Shown: piece by piece, positions 27,501 through 36,304 of the stretch
Numbering within the stretch: the first letter of the stretch is position 1
Layout of the letters: each line of letters starts with the position of its first letter
Assembly: GCF_047663525.1 (NCBI RefSeq)
Contig: NC_092587.1
Location: forward strand, 196,227,501-196,291,500
DNA from: Anas platyrhynchos
Lineage: Eukaryota; Chordata; Aves; Anseriformes; Anatidae
Length of the DNA: 64,000 nt
Direction: 5' to 3'
Notes under the pieces: generated by a model
What the model saw: only the letters and a program-made list of their open reading frames with translations
Told to the model about the DNA's origin: nothing
The model's database searches: none
Position numbers and translations under genes: made by a program

Positions 27501-30500
27501 CAGCTGTTTGCATGCCCAGGAGCCAGCAAGTGGGCAGGCTGAGGATCCAGGGCCAGCTGCTGGGTACGATGAGCTTCTAAAACCACCTTTGTGAGGGATC
27601 CATAGCACAGATTGAGGATAACAGGGCACATGTGCACATGCAAGGTAACTGGAGGGCTACAGGGTCTTTGATCAGTTCTGGACAGACTGGGTAATTAAGA
27701 CCCATTTTTGGGGAATTAGGGGGGAGATAGGTGGTGTATGTACACGTAGGGCTGGAAACCTCAGGGGTGTGTATGTCTGAGGAGAGCTAGGGTACAGGGA
27801 CCAGCTGCTGGGTTCAGTGAGTGTCTGAGACCAATTGCTACAGAGATCTGTGCTGTGTGTGCAGACATTTTCCCATGAAGCAGCCTTCAGCCTGCTCAGC
27901 CAGAGCAGGGAACAGAATGAGCCAATTCGTGCTGTTTGTGTGTAATGCCCAGTGCTGTGTTCTACGTACTGCTGTGTACAGTACGTAATCCTGGTTTGAA
28001 AGCGTGCATCCACCAGGAATAAACGCAGAGCCCCACTACTTGCTGCACCCAGAACAGGTAGCTGCAGTAGCCTCCCACAAATTACTCACGCCTGTCCTCA
28101 CTGTACATATCTTCAAAGGCAAACTCCAGTTCTCTCTGCCAGTCGTCTTTTATTTCCATCCGTTTGTATGCGGGTACAAAAAGCTGCGGTGGCATCTGCG
28201 CCACCCTCTGCCTCCTGCGCATCCGATCCACATTCTGCATTTGTTCAAGTTCTTTCAGTAGCCTTTCCCTGTCCTTCAAGGAAAGGGGTGAGAAACATTT
28301 TGTGTTAACCTTCGGACAGCTGTATGTCAGGACTGATAAAATACTTCCAATTTGGTTACCACAAAGTTTAATTCTAAACATTTAGCTGATTTTGTTCTAG
28401 GGAGCAGGTTGATTTCCTCAGGGGAAGACATTTTAAACACAGCCAAACGCTACCTAAAAGATCTAATGTTAAATGAAGAGCTGAATTGTACATTGTAGGC
28501 CAACTTTCCTAAACAGAATTAAATCTGTTTTCTGAAGTAAAGGAGTATTTCCTTCAATAAGCTATTTTTGTTAGTATATGGTACTTAAAAATAAGAGTTG
28601 CTAAAGTAAGCTAATACTCTTAGTGCAGTACAATGATATATTAAAGCTATTTTTAAAAAGCCTTATTTGAAGTTTTGTTTTGTTTTGTTTTTTGTTTTTT
28701 TAACAACAAACATCAGTAATATAACTTTCTCAGTTCCTCAAATTAGTTAAATTACTCATTTAGGGCCAACCATATCTCAATTAAACACAGGAAGCTGTGT
28801 TTGAGAGATTTGTGTTGTCTGTCACTGTCACAAGCTTCTAAGTAGAAAATCCTGTCCCAACAATTGCTTTTACTTCTTAAGGAAAATAACATCAATATTT
28901 CCAGATTTCTACACTAGCAGAACCTTAATTTAAGTAATTATGCTGATTTTTTTCCAAAGATTAAAAGAAAAACTGTTGGCTTTTCATAAGAAATATTAAT
29001 ACTTTCTGAGAATCTCATAGATACTTTGAGATGTGCCACGATAAAGTCATGACGAAGCTCAATTTTATTCAGCACAAGCTTTGGGTACAATATGATAACG
29101 AAGTGGTATGCCCACAATCAATATAAAACAGTATTGAACAGTTTCCTCTCCTGTACACACATTTAATAGAACAAATTTTACACCAAAAACAGATTGAGCA
29201 TAACTGCAAAGACACCCAATATGAATCCAAGTATGGATTTGAAGACAGACTATCAGCATTTGTACCAGCTCATGTCAGGACAAACATGATCTCTGCACTT
29301 CAGACAAGTGACTGAATTTTCTTTCCTCTTAGATATAAATACACATGGTGCATTCTTACACATTCCGCATGCTGTTATTTCATCTGACTTCTGTCTTAAA
29401 GTTTTTCAGACACAGAAAAAAAATCATGCATGAATGACAAGATGTAGTAATACCAGAAATTTGAAGCATATATACAGACACACTAGAAACAAAGGTGTTA
29501 AAAAAAAGCTGTGGAAAAAGAAGTTCTTGCAACTTTATAGAAACTCAGATAACTAACAAAAAAAAAGATGGAGGCAGCTCAAAAATTAACAAGGACACTG
29601 GAAGAAGGGTACATATCTAAGCATATGCTTTCACTGCATATACACTTAGGTAAGTGTAAGCAGTGTATTCTTTGAAGAAGACTCTCTAAACTGTTCCATT
29701 AACAGATTCTGCAGAAGTCCTTGGAGTTGAGGCAGAGTAAGTTCAGGCTTACTGGCATCTCTTGCTGTCTTTTGGTAGTAAAAGGTCCTTATGCCTTTTG
29801 TAAAAAGCAGGATACACAGGTAGAGGAAATAATCTGGGAGAAGCACTAACCTACAACTGAATGCTCTGAATACTAATTTAAAACATTTATGTAAAATAAG
29901 CTGAACATAAGAGAGGGAGAAGGACTGATAATGAGTCTATAGATTTCAATTTTCTCAAAAGCACATTAGTCAGATTTAGGGTGACTGACATTCTTACAGG
30001 TGCTTTGCAAAATGGTACCCATTGTTCTGGTCATAATTTAAAACCATGATATGCTTTTTCCTTGATCTCACACAGCTGTTAAGTAAACAAGTTTATAAAA
30101 ACAATGGCTGTAGGAACAGTTGATGAAATTAAAACTTTGAATTTGTTGATCTTCCAGGCAGAAAAGTTCTATCATTAATTCTACCATTAATTATCTAAAT
30201 ACTTCAATCAGTTAACACACAAGGTATTACTTCAGCTCAAGAACACCTTTATAGTATAACAAAAAAAAACAAAACAAGCAAAACAAGGTCCTGAAGTATA
30301 GGACTCACAACTTTGTCAAGTTGAAATTTTTTTCCCACGCTATCATGTATTTAAAAAACAAAAATTCCATTTCTACTTCTCATTGAACTGACACAAGGGA
30401 CTACCCTGACCTCTGCCGATGAAAAGAAATGAAAAAAGACTCATTTCAAACAAAGGCGCTGTAAAAATAGTCCCTGTAAGAGGTATGGCATTGAATAAGA

Positions 30501-33500
30501 AAAAAAGAACAGATTATCTGCAGTCTCTATTCTCCTTCCAAACATTTCTAGTTTATCTTTGTCAAAAAGGTTTCTTGCCTTATAAACTTACAGAGAGCCA
30601 AAATTAAGGAGATGAGCTTGATGATTTTTTGAAAGCATTCTGAAAACCCTATTTAATTCACCTCCTGAAACTACAGCCCCTTAGAAAACCTATAGCTTAG
30701 GTAACACGGGTCATTTCAACATGAAAAACAGGCACAATGTTTACTTTGCCTACCTGAGCCAAATGGACCTTCTTCAAGGCATGACTTCCTCTGAGATGGG
30801 CCTTTGCAACCTGCTCTCTTTTCTCCCTCTCTGCCTCTCTGTGCAGCTCCTCCAAGCGCTTCACTTCCTCTTCAGCAGCTAACCGAGCATCTGGCTGGCA
30901 GTCAATTAATAGTTTAGTCCACCAAGGTCTTGTGATAGTTTAAAGTCAATGTAACAATAAATAATTCTGTATCAAAACCACTTTAAAAAGGCATACAACA
31001 CCATACAAACACTCTCAGAAGTTTTATAGTACTCAGCTGCAAACAAAACCAAATTGTATTTATACATTTGGAGAAAAAAAATGCATATTTACACATTTGC
31101 TAAGTGTTAGGTGTCAAAGCATTTGAGTTCCTAACTCCACTAGGGACAATCATTTGTATGATTTATTCATTATAGCAGAGCAGTTGTTTTTCCTACAATA
31201 CAAGCTAAAATGAATAATGTAATCAATATTACTGATTCACTACTTCTGTGGTCATGGTTTTGTTTTAAACAAGAAGGCCAGAAGTTTTTTTTTCATTTTC
31301 ATTTGGGAACGACGACAAAAAAAAAAAATCTGCAATGTTTAACTAAAAACAAACACTTCAATAAATACTCAAGTTAAAAAGTTGCACATAAGCTAGGCAG
31401 AAGATTGACATTTAGGAATTTTATGATATAAAGCTCAAACCACAGAATCTGCTCTTATTGTTTAGACCTAGTCTTTTAAAGGTCAAGAAAACCTTAAACT
31501 TCATGAATGAAAACAAAGCCACTAGAGAGAACAGTCACAAAGAGAAGCTTATTGACTGTAGAGAGTCTAGTCTAAAAGAGGCTGATCCCAAACAAGAATT
31601 TAGACCGTGATCTCACCTCACAGACAAACCAAATAACGGATCACCTCTAAAAGCTAAGTCCTTACTCCATCTCTCACTTGTGCAGATCCTCCCCTTCTTC
31701 TGATCTGACTTGAGCCTTTGTCTGCTTGCACTGTGAACATGAGCAAACCTTTTCACCTGGCAAAGCTCTGTTCATCGTTCTTTTTCTCAAATCAGACCTT
31801 TGCCATTTTGGCAAACTAGAACAGTTGACTGCATGAACAGACGAACGTGAATATCGGGTAAAGACTGGGTGAACACAACTAAAAGAGGAAAAAAGCAGGG
31901 CAACTGCAACTATTCATTTAGCATAAGCCACAAAGCAGAAGACTGCAGTGCCCTAACATGCCAGTCTTGTGAATTCACCTCCATTCAGAGACCTACTCAC
32001 ATTACAAAAAGTGTGAGGAGTGATCCTGGCAACAACTGAACAGAAAACAGTCCTCATAAGTTCCCATCAGCTAGGATTCTGATTATTAACTCATAAAGGC
32101 TGCTTTATACAAGTTTCTGTTATTAAACAAGTTCTAGGAAGCCGACCTGCTGATATCTGATAGCCACACACAATGTGCAATATAAAGATACACGGATGCA
32201 TATGTCACAAACACTTAATCACCTGTTCTCCATCCATTTCTCTATCCACATAAGGTTCTGAAATATGGTAACGCGTGATGGAGAAGTTGCCAGCACCATA
32301 GACCTTCACTGCAGGGATCTTTTTTGCTTCAAAATTCTAGAAAGAAAAAGTAGAAATAAGTGCAGCTGTATCACAGGTGTCTCTGACAAAGCAACTAAAT
32401 GAAAGAGAAGTGAGTTCCATACTTCAATTAGTAACAGAAGAAAGCTAAGAATTAAAAACAAACACTAAATTCTCTCCTGAAAACATTATGTCATTTCAAT
32501 ATTTGCATACAATTAATAATTAATCACAGCAGCCCAAGGAATACCTAGAGGGCTTAATGACTGAGAGCATCTCGCTGCCTACAGCGAACATCTCTGTACA
32601 AATTGACATTCAGCACAGAGCTCTGCCTCCCTGTTTCAATAGCATTACCTCAACACAAAAGCACTTGAGCTTTAATGTACAAATACAAAACCCACTTACA
32701 ACAGCTGACACATCCATCTCAAAGCAGGGCAAGCACAGATCCATAATATAATTATGCATAACAGCAAAATAACATTTCTCAAGTACAGACTTCGCTTATG
32801 GAACTCCAAATATATTATTTCCAGTTTATTAGATGATCAGAGAAAAGAGCATTTTCCATAATCTTGCTGAAAAAAAAAAAGTGTTTTTTGATCATTGTGG
32901 ATACATACCTCAAGAGGATGGGGCGGAGGAGGTGGTAGGCTTGCAACTTTTGCTGCTCTTTCTCTTTCCACATCCAGAGCATGCTTGCGTGCATTTATTC
33001 GTCTAGTAAATAAATGGGGAGAGAGAGATAGGATGAAAAATAATTCAAGCAACAATGACAGCACTGTGTAAAATAAAAGGCAAGCCTAAAAATATAATCA
33101 TTGACTCCATTTAATTATTGAGAGACAGGGATGGGGAAGCACATCGAAGAGTCAACAGAACTTATACTGAAAGGCAGCACTGAAAAATTAACTTTTGAAG
33201 TAATGCAAAAACATTAATAACACGTGAGCTTCTCTGGATCAAAGCAAAATCCTGCTTTTCAGAAAGCTCTGCATCACTTCAACATATTTTAATCACTGAA
33301 GTGTGCACAAAGCTAAGTATTTAATCAATAGGTGTCAACTCTACTCAAGCTCAGCTATCCCCACGAGTACACTATTTATTTTTCATGTCAGCCCAAGTTT
33401 GGACCAATTTGTGCCTTTTTTTTTTTTTCCTTAAAGAGATAAGGAATACAGTGTCAAATGCAGTAAGTCCTTTTTTCAAAGGAGTAACTTTCCACGAAGA

Positions 33501-36304
33501 GCTGGACTAAGAACATCTCATTTCACCTGTCACTAAGTAGCTGCCAATAACCTGGACTGAAAATAGTAATACAGAGGTGACAGGCTCTCTGGCCATTGGA
33601 GTTGACCAGATCAATTTGCGTACTTGACATGGGGATCTTGGCTTTAAAACTAAAAAGTTTTCTCAAAATCCATAGGTTTGTCCACAAGCTAGTACCCTTT
33701 AACACACACAAAAAAAAAAATCAAAATTAAAAAGCTGCAAACAAACATTGTGATTTTTGTCTTTCACCACGTAATACCATGAAGCACACTCTATGCCTAG
33801 TGAAACCCAATATCCACTGCATACCGGGTTTGCTCATGAAGTAACTTCTCTTTTTGGAACTTCTGCTCTCTCAAGGCTTTCCTATGTCTCTTCTCTGCTC
33901 TTTGCTTCCTTTCTTCTGCTTGCTTTGCCAGAGCTTCTAAATCAGGTTCCTTAATAAAATATTGCACGTGATTAATCCAGGATTTACTCCTCATACTATC
34001 AGTGTCATACTTCAAATTAAATTATTGCTGGTAAGAATCAAAAGCCTGAATTCCCTTCTATTATATCAGAGTAAGAATCCTCCAGATAATCACATTTTCT
34101 TCTCTATCTCCTTTATTCTCTTCTTGTCTACCACCAACAGCAGTAAGTTTGCCATATTCCTCAGCCAATGGAACCAAAGATTGATGTGGAAACCTTAGCT
34201 TCTCTCTGCATCTCTTAATGAAGACAGTAATATAAAGATACTCCAACATTTTAAATGCTGATTAAGCTGTACAGCAACAGCACCTTACTATCTTTCAGCC
34301 ATTAATTACAACAATTGCCTATCAATGCAAATCTACAGATTTTCACGGAACAACCACAGCAACCTCTCAAATCAGGCCTACACAAATTACAGTTTTGAGG
34401 TGAAGACAGTTTGCAGTTGCAGAATTAACTGATGCCAGTTCACCATCTGTGCAAAAGCCTCTGAAGTCCTTACCGAGACCTTTTAAGTCACTGAAGAAAA
34501 AAAAAAGTTCATCTTAAGCATAGAAACTATTAGATGGTAGAGAAACAAAGTTACTATGTTTACTGGCATATTTGGGACAACTCACCATGTGCAATTTGGA
34601 CAAATTATTATCTTAATACACAGTATCACATAAGCAAATGTGATATTGTATACACAACTTAGGAGTATGCACAGCAAAAGCCTCAACAGATTGGACTACT
34701 GGAGCACTTAATGCAGTATTAAGACTGTACAAAACTACTTAAAAAAAACCAGACAAAATCATGCAGACTCTTAAACAAGCTTCTGAAAATAATTAAATAG
34801 GCTATTCATGCTTAGATGTCTAAGAGTTTCCATCCAGCAACAATGAGGCTATAAATCTTTCCTAATAAAAAGTTTTTATTACTTCTCATCATGCATGGTC
34901 TCATGGATAAACATCTGCAAAAAAACACACGTAAACATTTAAAACATTTCTACCTTCCAAATATTAGGACTCTAAGAACCAGGAATATAAAAAAATGCAA
35001 CCTTGTTATTTCAAGAATACCAGGGTATATCTGTTGCAACATTAAGCTGTGTACTTACCTTCTCCTTGGCTTGTCGATGACCCTCACCAACAGCTCTTAA
35101 GCTTGATAAAAACAGTTTTTCTAAGGCCTTTATCTTCTCATCTTGTTCTTTCTGCCATTCAGCTCTTAATGTCTCCTCCAACTGATGCAGCTGTTCTTCC
35201 CTCTTTTGCTTTACTTTCTGTCTTATCTGTAAGGCAATGTACTTCTGCTGCTCTCTAACCTGTAGAAATAGCATTTATGTTTTGTCAGTAACTTAGTAAA
35301 AGCACAGTGTTTTTTGCAACAATTACTTCCACAATACACACTCCCTCCTTGTAACTGAAGATTAGATGGAAGGATACATTAAAAAAAATCTGTTCAGAAA
35401 ATACTTTAAAGTTGCCATTACACTTCCAAAATCAGTATCATATACTAAATTTAATCTCAAAGTTACAAGTTTTACTTAAAGTGAGAGAGCAACACACAGC
35501 TGATAAACTAAGTGTAATAACTGTTTGAAATAGACTTCTTGCCAAAAATATAACACATTAATTTGTTAGACTCTCATTATGATGCAACACACTCTAAAGA
35601 GAAACGGCAATTATACTGCTAAATTAAAGCCTTGGAGGACAGCACAGCGGAAGGCTAAGGGGTAAAAAGTAAAAAGAAATGGAAAAATAGCCTTGTGTCC
35701 TAACAGCAGCACAGCATAACAGAAATAAAAGAAACATGAGATTAGGAACAGACAGGTTAATTCTAAAAGGAGCAATATTTAAACCATTAAGAACTGTGAC
35801 ACTGTCACAATTTGGTTGATCTAGTAGAAAACTAGGTTTGTATTTGCCACAAGTGGCTTATTTCTTCTCAATTATTGCTGTGTAACACATCAGTAAAAAG
35901 AAGTATCTCTATGTTGATACACAAAAACAAACTAAAAAGATAGATACAGTGAAGTTGGCAGGGATGAAGAGGTTCTGGAACAGGGCTGGTGTGAATCTAA
36001 TGGAGACAGTATCATAAGAAGATCTATTTACTAGCAAATGAACATAACAACAGAAACTACTCCACAAGCTAAATATAAACCCAACGTTACTACACTGCAA
36101 AAAGTTAACTTATATGAAGTAAAATTGGATTGATTTTCCAAAATTATTTGTTACATCTTTAAATGAAATAGACAACTTGAAAAAATAGAGGCATACTTGC
36201 TGTAGCCTCAGTTTTCTTCTTCTTTCATATTCTTCTTTCAGAAGCATGGTTTCTTCATTAGGACTAAGCCTCAATTTCCCAACTTTGGCCACTTTTCTCT
36301 TCAT
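431..36304 (-). CDS. CEP295: CEP295 centrosomal protein, 27 coding exons in window, 3' end outside
   Basis: Centriole protein of the CEP295/KIAA1731 family (fly Ana1). From family knowledge, it sits on the centriole wall, links cartwheel-side proteins to CEP152/CEP192, and is needed for daughter centrioles to become centrosomes. Twenty-seven exons with GT donors and AG acceptors join in phase to 1848 codons. The start is the ATG at 36302-36304, context AAGATGA, opening [18 protein letters not shown], which matches my recall of the human N-terminus. Basic coiled-coil-rich sequence fills residues 20-300. The motif MPPQL is followed by [14 protein letters not shown] near residues 289-318, and more coiled coil lies at 460-620 and 880-945. 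The ALMS motif starts near residue 1730. The frame ends at a donor at 431, so the last exon (about 12 codons by analogy with human) is off the left edge. The human protein is about 2601 residues, so this one is shorter, mostly in the middle. Introns at 18883-19029, 28274-30753, 30895-32222, 33003-33824 and 33950-35058 show nothing beyond AT-rich sequence and short homopolymers. Confidence 0.95.
813..921 (-). CDS. CEP295: CEP295 coding exon C26, ALMS motif, residues 1779-1814 plus 2 nt
   Basis: Acceptor TCTTTTGAAG, donor CAAG|GTACTG. Reads [20 protein letters not shown] then [12 protein letters not shown]. The [14 protein letters not shown] and [13 protein letters not shown] (across the C26-C27 join) strings are family signatures. 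Confidence 0.94.
1486..1689 (-). CDS. CEP295: CEP295 coding exon C25, start of ALMS motif, residues 1711-1778 plus 1 nt
   Basis: Acceptor CTTTCTCAG, donor CCTG|GTATGT. Contains [20 protein letters not shown], the opening of the C-terminal ALMS motif shared by ALMS1, CEP295 and C10orf90, then a very basic segment ([17 protein letters not shown]). Confidence 0.94.
1981..2098 (-). CDS. CEP295: CEP295 coding exon C24, residues 1672-1710 plus 1 nt
   Basis: Acceptor TTGAGACAG, donor GCAG|GTAATT. Begins [16 protein letters not shown], followed by a Ser/Arg/Gln-rich stretch ending HQTA. Found by splice phase between C23 and C25. Confidence 0.88.
2252..2279. repeat. 14-bp tandem duplication in intron
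   Basis: Two exact adjacent copies of AGTAAGAATTAGAA. Just downstream, at about 2307-2339, TTTTAAAATAAAT is also duplicated. Simple slippage products in an AT-rich intron. Confidence 0.8.
2387..2560 (-). CDS. CEP295: CEP295 coding exon C23, residues 1614-1671
   Basis: Acceptor AATCTGGTAG, donor GAG|GTGAGT, 58 codons, phase 0 to 0. Begins [20 protein letters not shown], a conserved family motif, then an acidic tail ending SDLNDFTE. Confidence 0.93.
3318..3979 (-). CDS. CEP295: CEP295 coding exon C22, residues 1393-1613
   Basis: Second-largest exon (662 nt). Acceptor CTGAAACAG, donor TGG|GTATGT. Begins [14 protein letters not shown] and ends SSGRIPVW, which joins [12 protein letters not shown] of the next exon as in mammalian CEP295. 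Otherwise Ser/Glu-rich and probably disordered. Confidence 0.93.
4436..4631 (+). mobile_element. CR1 LINE 3' end
   Basis: Matches the bird CR1 3' region: CTTCCTCAGAGGGTGGTGAG, then CCCATCCCTGGAGGTGTTCA, AAGGTCCCTTCCAGCCCAAG and the tail CATTCTATGA. Plus orientation, antisense to CEP295, in the C21-C22 intron. 5'-truncated as usual for CR1. Confidence 0.93.
6226..6741 (+). mobile_element. Solo LTR of an avian endogenous retrovirus, internally deleted
   Basis: Recognised from the bird LTR pattern GGTTTTGGCTAGGATAGAGT near the start, GGAGGGGACACAGCCAGGAG in the middle, CTTTATCTCAACCCATGAG, and the end GGGGTTAGACCACAACA. Between ACACCCACCTGCC and TTTATCTCAACCC (about 6613-6620) a stretch I expect in relatives is missing, including the purine/T-rich part before the polyadenylation region. 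No internal retroviral genes flank it, so it is a solo LTR. Antisense to CEP295, in the C21-C22 intron. Confidence 0.8.
6926..7079 (-). CDS. CEP295: CEP295 coding exon C21, residues 1342-1392 plus 1 nt
   Basis: Acceptor TGCCACTAG, donor CTGG|GTATGT. Reads [16 protein letters not shown] and ends SLKENGIL. Ser/Thr-rich, weakly conserved, phase-consistent. Confidence 0.86.
7312..7466 (-). CDS. CEP295: CEP295 coding exon C20, residues 1290-1341
   Basis: Acceptor TTTTCTTACAG, donor AAG|GTACTA. Begins [16 protein letters not shown] and continues [14 protein letters not shown], matching the AELD.PE...HQLF.PLEP pattern of the family. Confidence 0.9.
8010..8165 (+). mobile_element. Old CR1 3' fragment
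   Basis: Diverged CR1: GGAATCTCTGCCACTGGAGA, AACAAGGCCTTCAGCAACCT and TTGGCTCTGCTCTGAGCAGG keep the order of the CR1 3' region. The usual ATTCTATGA tail has decayed. C19-C20 intron, antisense to the gene. Confidence 0.65.
8731..8964 (-). CDS. CEP295: CEP295 coding exon C19, residues 1212-1289 plus 1 nt
   Basis: Acceptor CTTATTTCAG, donor CAAG|GTACCT. Contains [20 protein letters not shown], a patch I recall as similar in mammalian CEP295. The upstream part is Ser/Arg-rich. Confidence 0.9.
10106..10244 (-). CDS. CEP295: CEP295 coding exon C18, residues 1166-1211 plus 1 nt
   Basis: Acceptor CTTCCTCCTAG, donor ACTG|GTAAGT. Reads [16 protein letters not shown] and ends TLDASPIDT. Phase 0 in, phase 1 out, fitting both neighbours. 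Low conservation. Confidence 0.86.
11090..11150 (+). mobile_element. Possible decayed CR1 3' end
   Basis: CTGCTGCAAGCAGGAGGCTG followed by GGCCTTCCAAGATCCCTTCT resembles a CR1 3' end. Short and diverged; in the C17-C18 intron. Confidence 0.4.
11345..11448 (-). CDS. CEP295: CEP295 coding exon C17, residues 1131-1165
   Basis: Acceptor TTTGTTAG, donor GCG|GTTAGT (weaker than its neighbours). Using TTAG rather than the nearby CTCAG keeps the frame: [20 protein letters not shown] then GPSFRSIHA. It follows the longest intron of the gene in this window (about 5.7 kb). Confidence 0.78.
11885..12010 (-). mobile_element. CR1 internal fragment
   Basis: GGTTGGCTTTCTGGGCTGCA and GAGCTTCTCATCCACCAACA read on the plus strand are the reverse complement of a CR1 region upstream of its 3' end. 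So the element lies on the minus strand, same sense as CEP295, in the C16-C17 intron. Confidence 0.8.
12011..14904. other. Middle of the C16-C17 intron, no gene
   Basis: AT-rich intron with several chance frames of 60-106 codons and no splice-supported exon that fits the phase. One possible LINE relic lies at 13085-13185. An inverted repeat CTGATCA/TGATCAG is at 12623-12648. Confidence 0.6.
13085..13185 (+). mobile_element. Possible decayed LINE 3' fragment
   Basis: ACAAGCTGCCGTGGAGAGCA, then TTTACATCAAGATTTGATAG and TCTCTGAAATAAATG resemble an old CR1-type 3' region. Weak match from memory only. Confidence 0.3.
14905..15003 (+). mobile_element. CR1 3' end with ATTCTATG tail
   Basis: GCTGGACTCGATGATCCTTG, GGGTCCCTTCCAACTCGGGG and the repeated tail TATTCTATGATTCTATGA are diagnostic for CR1. 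Severely 5'-truncated; in the C16-C17 intron. Confidence 0.92.
15004..17130. other. Proximal part of the C16-C17 intron, no gene
   Basis: No repeat family or exon was recognised. Frames at 16646-16909 and 16974-17282 are on the wrong strand and the second overlaps exon C16 in antisense. Confidence 0.6.
17131..17352 (-). CDS. CEP295: CEP295 coding exon C16, residues 1057-1130 plus 1 nt
   Basis: Acceptor AAATTCAG, donor TCAG|GTGAGG. Ser/Gly-rich, with [17 protein letters not shown] and [15 protein letters not shown]. Phase fits both neighbours. Confidence 0.87.
17850..17945 (-). mobile_element. Old CR1 internal fragment
   Basis: CAGTCTGACAGGTCTGTAAT and the following sequence correspond to the reverse complement of a CR1 reverse-transcriptase segment. 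Short and diverged; C15-C16 intron. Confidence 0.5.
18730..18882 (-). CDS. CEP295: CEP295 coding exon C15, residues 1006-1056 plus 1 nt
   Basis: Acceptor ATCTTGCAG, donor GCAG|GTAAAA. Contains [20 protein letters not shown], a conserved patch in the otherwise variable middle of the family, followed by [15 protein letters not shown]. Confidence 0.9.
19030..19201 (-). CDS. CEP295: CEP295 coding exon C14, residues 949-1005 plus 1 nt
   Basis: Acceptor ATTTAAG, donor ACTG|GTAAGG. Reads [18 protein letters not shown] and ends QCIDLAGQT. Weakly conserved; supported mainly by phase and flanking splice sites. Confidence 0.86.
19888..20953 (-). CDS. CEP295: CEP295 coding exon C13, large central exon, residues 593-948
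   Basis: Largest exon here (1066 nt); acceptor ATGTTCAG, donor CAG|GTAAGC. Begins with coiled coil [19 protein letters not shown] long Ser/Thr/Pro/Glu-rich stretch of low conservation follows. It ends in a glutamine-rich coiled coil ([20 protein letters not shown] through [20 protein letters not shown]). The disordered middle is where mammalian orthologues vary most in length. Confidence 0.95.
21078..21175 (-). CDS. CEP295: CEP295 coding exon C12, residues 561-592 plus 2 nt
   Basis: Acceptor CAATTAG, donor ATAG|GTAAAT. Ends [16 protein letters not shown], equivalent to the human QMIRNYQHQLLQQNR. The terminal AG joins the first G of the next exon to make arginine. Confidence 0.92.
22015..22227 (-). 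CDS. CEP295: CEP295 coding exon C11, residues 490-560
   Basis: Acceptor TTCAATAG, donor GAG|GTGAAG, 71 codons, phase 0 to 0. Coiled coil [20 protein letters not shown] continues into [15 protein letters not shown], then an acidic KEEEEEK run and a proline-containing tail. Confidence 0.92.
23537..23643 (-). CDS. CEP295: CEP295 coding exon C10, residues 454-489
   Basis: Acceptor ATTTTAG, donor TTG|GTAAGT. Reads [12 protein letters not shown], then [20 protein letters not shown], matching the family HPQE.AA.IRM motif. Opens a new coiled coil. Confidence 0.92.
24863..25087 (-). CDS. CEP295: CEP295 coding exon C9, residues 379-453 plus 1 nt
   Basis: Acceptor TTCCTTACAG, donor GAAG|GTATGT. Contains [14 protein letters not shown] and [12 protein letters not shown], both close to the human stretches [12 protein letters not shown] and ESGTIASEER as I recall them. 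Confidence 0.93.
25869..26029 (-). mobile_element. CR1 LINE 3' end
   Basis: Reverse-oriented CR1: AGAATCATGGAGTCACAGAA, GGTTTGGGTTGGAAGGGACC, CCCCCTGCCATGGGCAGGGA. Same sense as CEP295, in the C8-C9 intron. Confidence 0.93.
26224..26391 (-). CDS. CEP295: CEP295 coding exon C8, residues 323-378 plus 1 nt
   Basis: Acceptor TTAATTAG, donor GAAA|GTAAGG. Begins [19 protein letters not shown], matching the family's KGNLIL..EPEPLP, then an acidic stretch with DLDLSLEQE. Confidence 0.94.
26640..28052 (+). mobile_element. LTR-like block with internal tandem repeats
   Basis: Sequence between 26.6 and 28.05 kb differs from the flanking AT-rich intron: GC-richer and full of GGGG, TGTG and CAGCTGCTGGG motifs. 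CCAGCTGCTGGGT occurs at 27553 and again 248 bp on at 27801, with related sequence after each copy. AATAAA at 28018-28023, preceded by a 9-bp perfect inverted repeat (27963-27987), and a right end near ...CCCAGAACA suggest the 3' end of a retroviral LTR in plus orientation. The left boundary is uncertain; TGTTGCACAG at 27003 is one candidate. I do not recognise the family. C7-C8 intron, antisense to the gene. Confidence 0.4.
28090..28273 (-). CDS. CEP295: CEP295 coding exon C7, residues 262-322 plus 1 nt
   Basis: Acceptor CCTTGAAG, donor GGC|GTGAGT. Holds the strongest family signature, [13 protein letters not shown], then [15 protein letters not shown]. The donor lies about 35 nt from the end of the LTR-like block in the next intron. 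Confidence 0.96.
30754..30894 (-). CDS. CEP295: CEP295 coding exon C6, residues 215-261
   Basis: Acceptor CTGCCAG, donor CAG|GTAGGC, 47 codons, phase 0 to 0. Begins [17 protein letters not shown] and ends ALKKVHLAQ. Both ends match the family ([16 protein letters not shown]). Long charged helix. Confidence 0.94.
32223..32336 (-). CDS. CEP295: CEP295 coding exon C5, residues 177-214
   Basis: Acceptor TTCTAG, donor CAG|GTGATT, 38 codons, phase 0 to 0. Reads [14 protein letters not shown] to REMDGEQ. It lacks a long ATG-started frame, so it was found by splice sites and by the family motif around YH and REMD. Confidence 0.9.
32909..33002 (-). CDS. CEP295: CEP295 coding exon C4, residues 145-176
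   Basis: Acceptor TTTACTAG, donor GAG|GTATGT. The split arginine codon CG+A restores the frame. Contains [20 protein letters not shown] followed by a run of six prolines broken by histidine, the conserved SLPPPPP stretch of the family. Confidence 0.94.
33825..33949 (-). CDS. CEP295: CEP295 coding exon C3, residues 104-144 plus 2 nt
   Basis: Begins [16 protein letters not shown] after acceptor ATTAAG and ends in KLLHEQT plus CG at donor GTATGC. The family sequence EPDL.AL follows RQAKE directly, which confirms the C2-C3 join. Predicted charged coiled coil. Confidence 0.94.
35059..35259 (-). CDS. CEP295: CEP295 coding exon C2, residues 37-103
   Basis: Acceptor CTACAG, donor AAG|GTAAGT, phase 0 to 0, 67 codons. 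Begins [15 protein letters not shown] and ends [10 protein letters not shown]. Highly charged helix of the conserved N-terminal region; the GEGHRQAKE string is diagnostic for CEP295. Confidence 0.95.
36197..36304 (-). CDS. CEP295: CEP295 coding exon C1 (start codon), residues 1-36
   Basis: Contains the start ATG at 36302-36304 and ends LRLQQ at donor GTATGC, phase 0. The signature KLRLSPNEE and [10 protein letters not shown] match the family's N-terminus. Non-coding exon sequence extends upstream either to 36330 (acceptor TCTCGTAG) or to 36384 (stronger acceptor with a long T tract, ending TTATAG). Confidence 0.93.
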
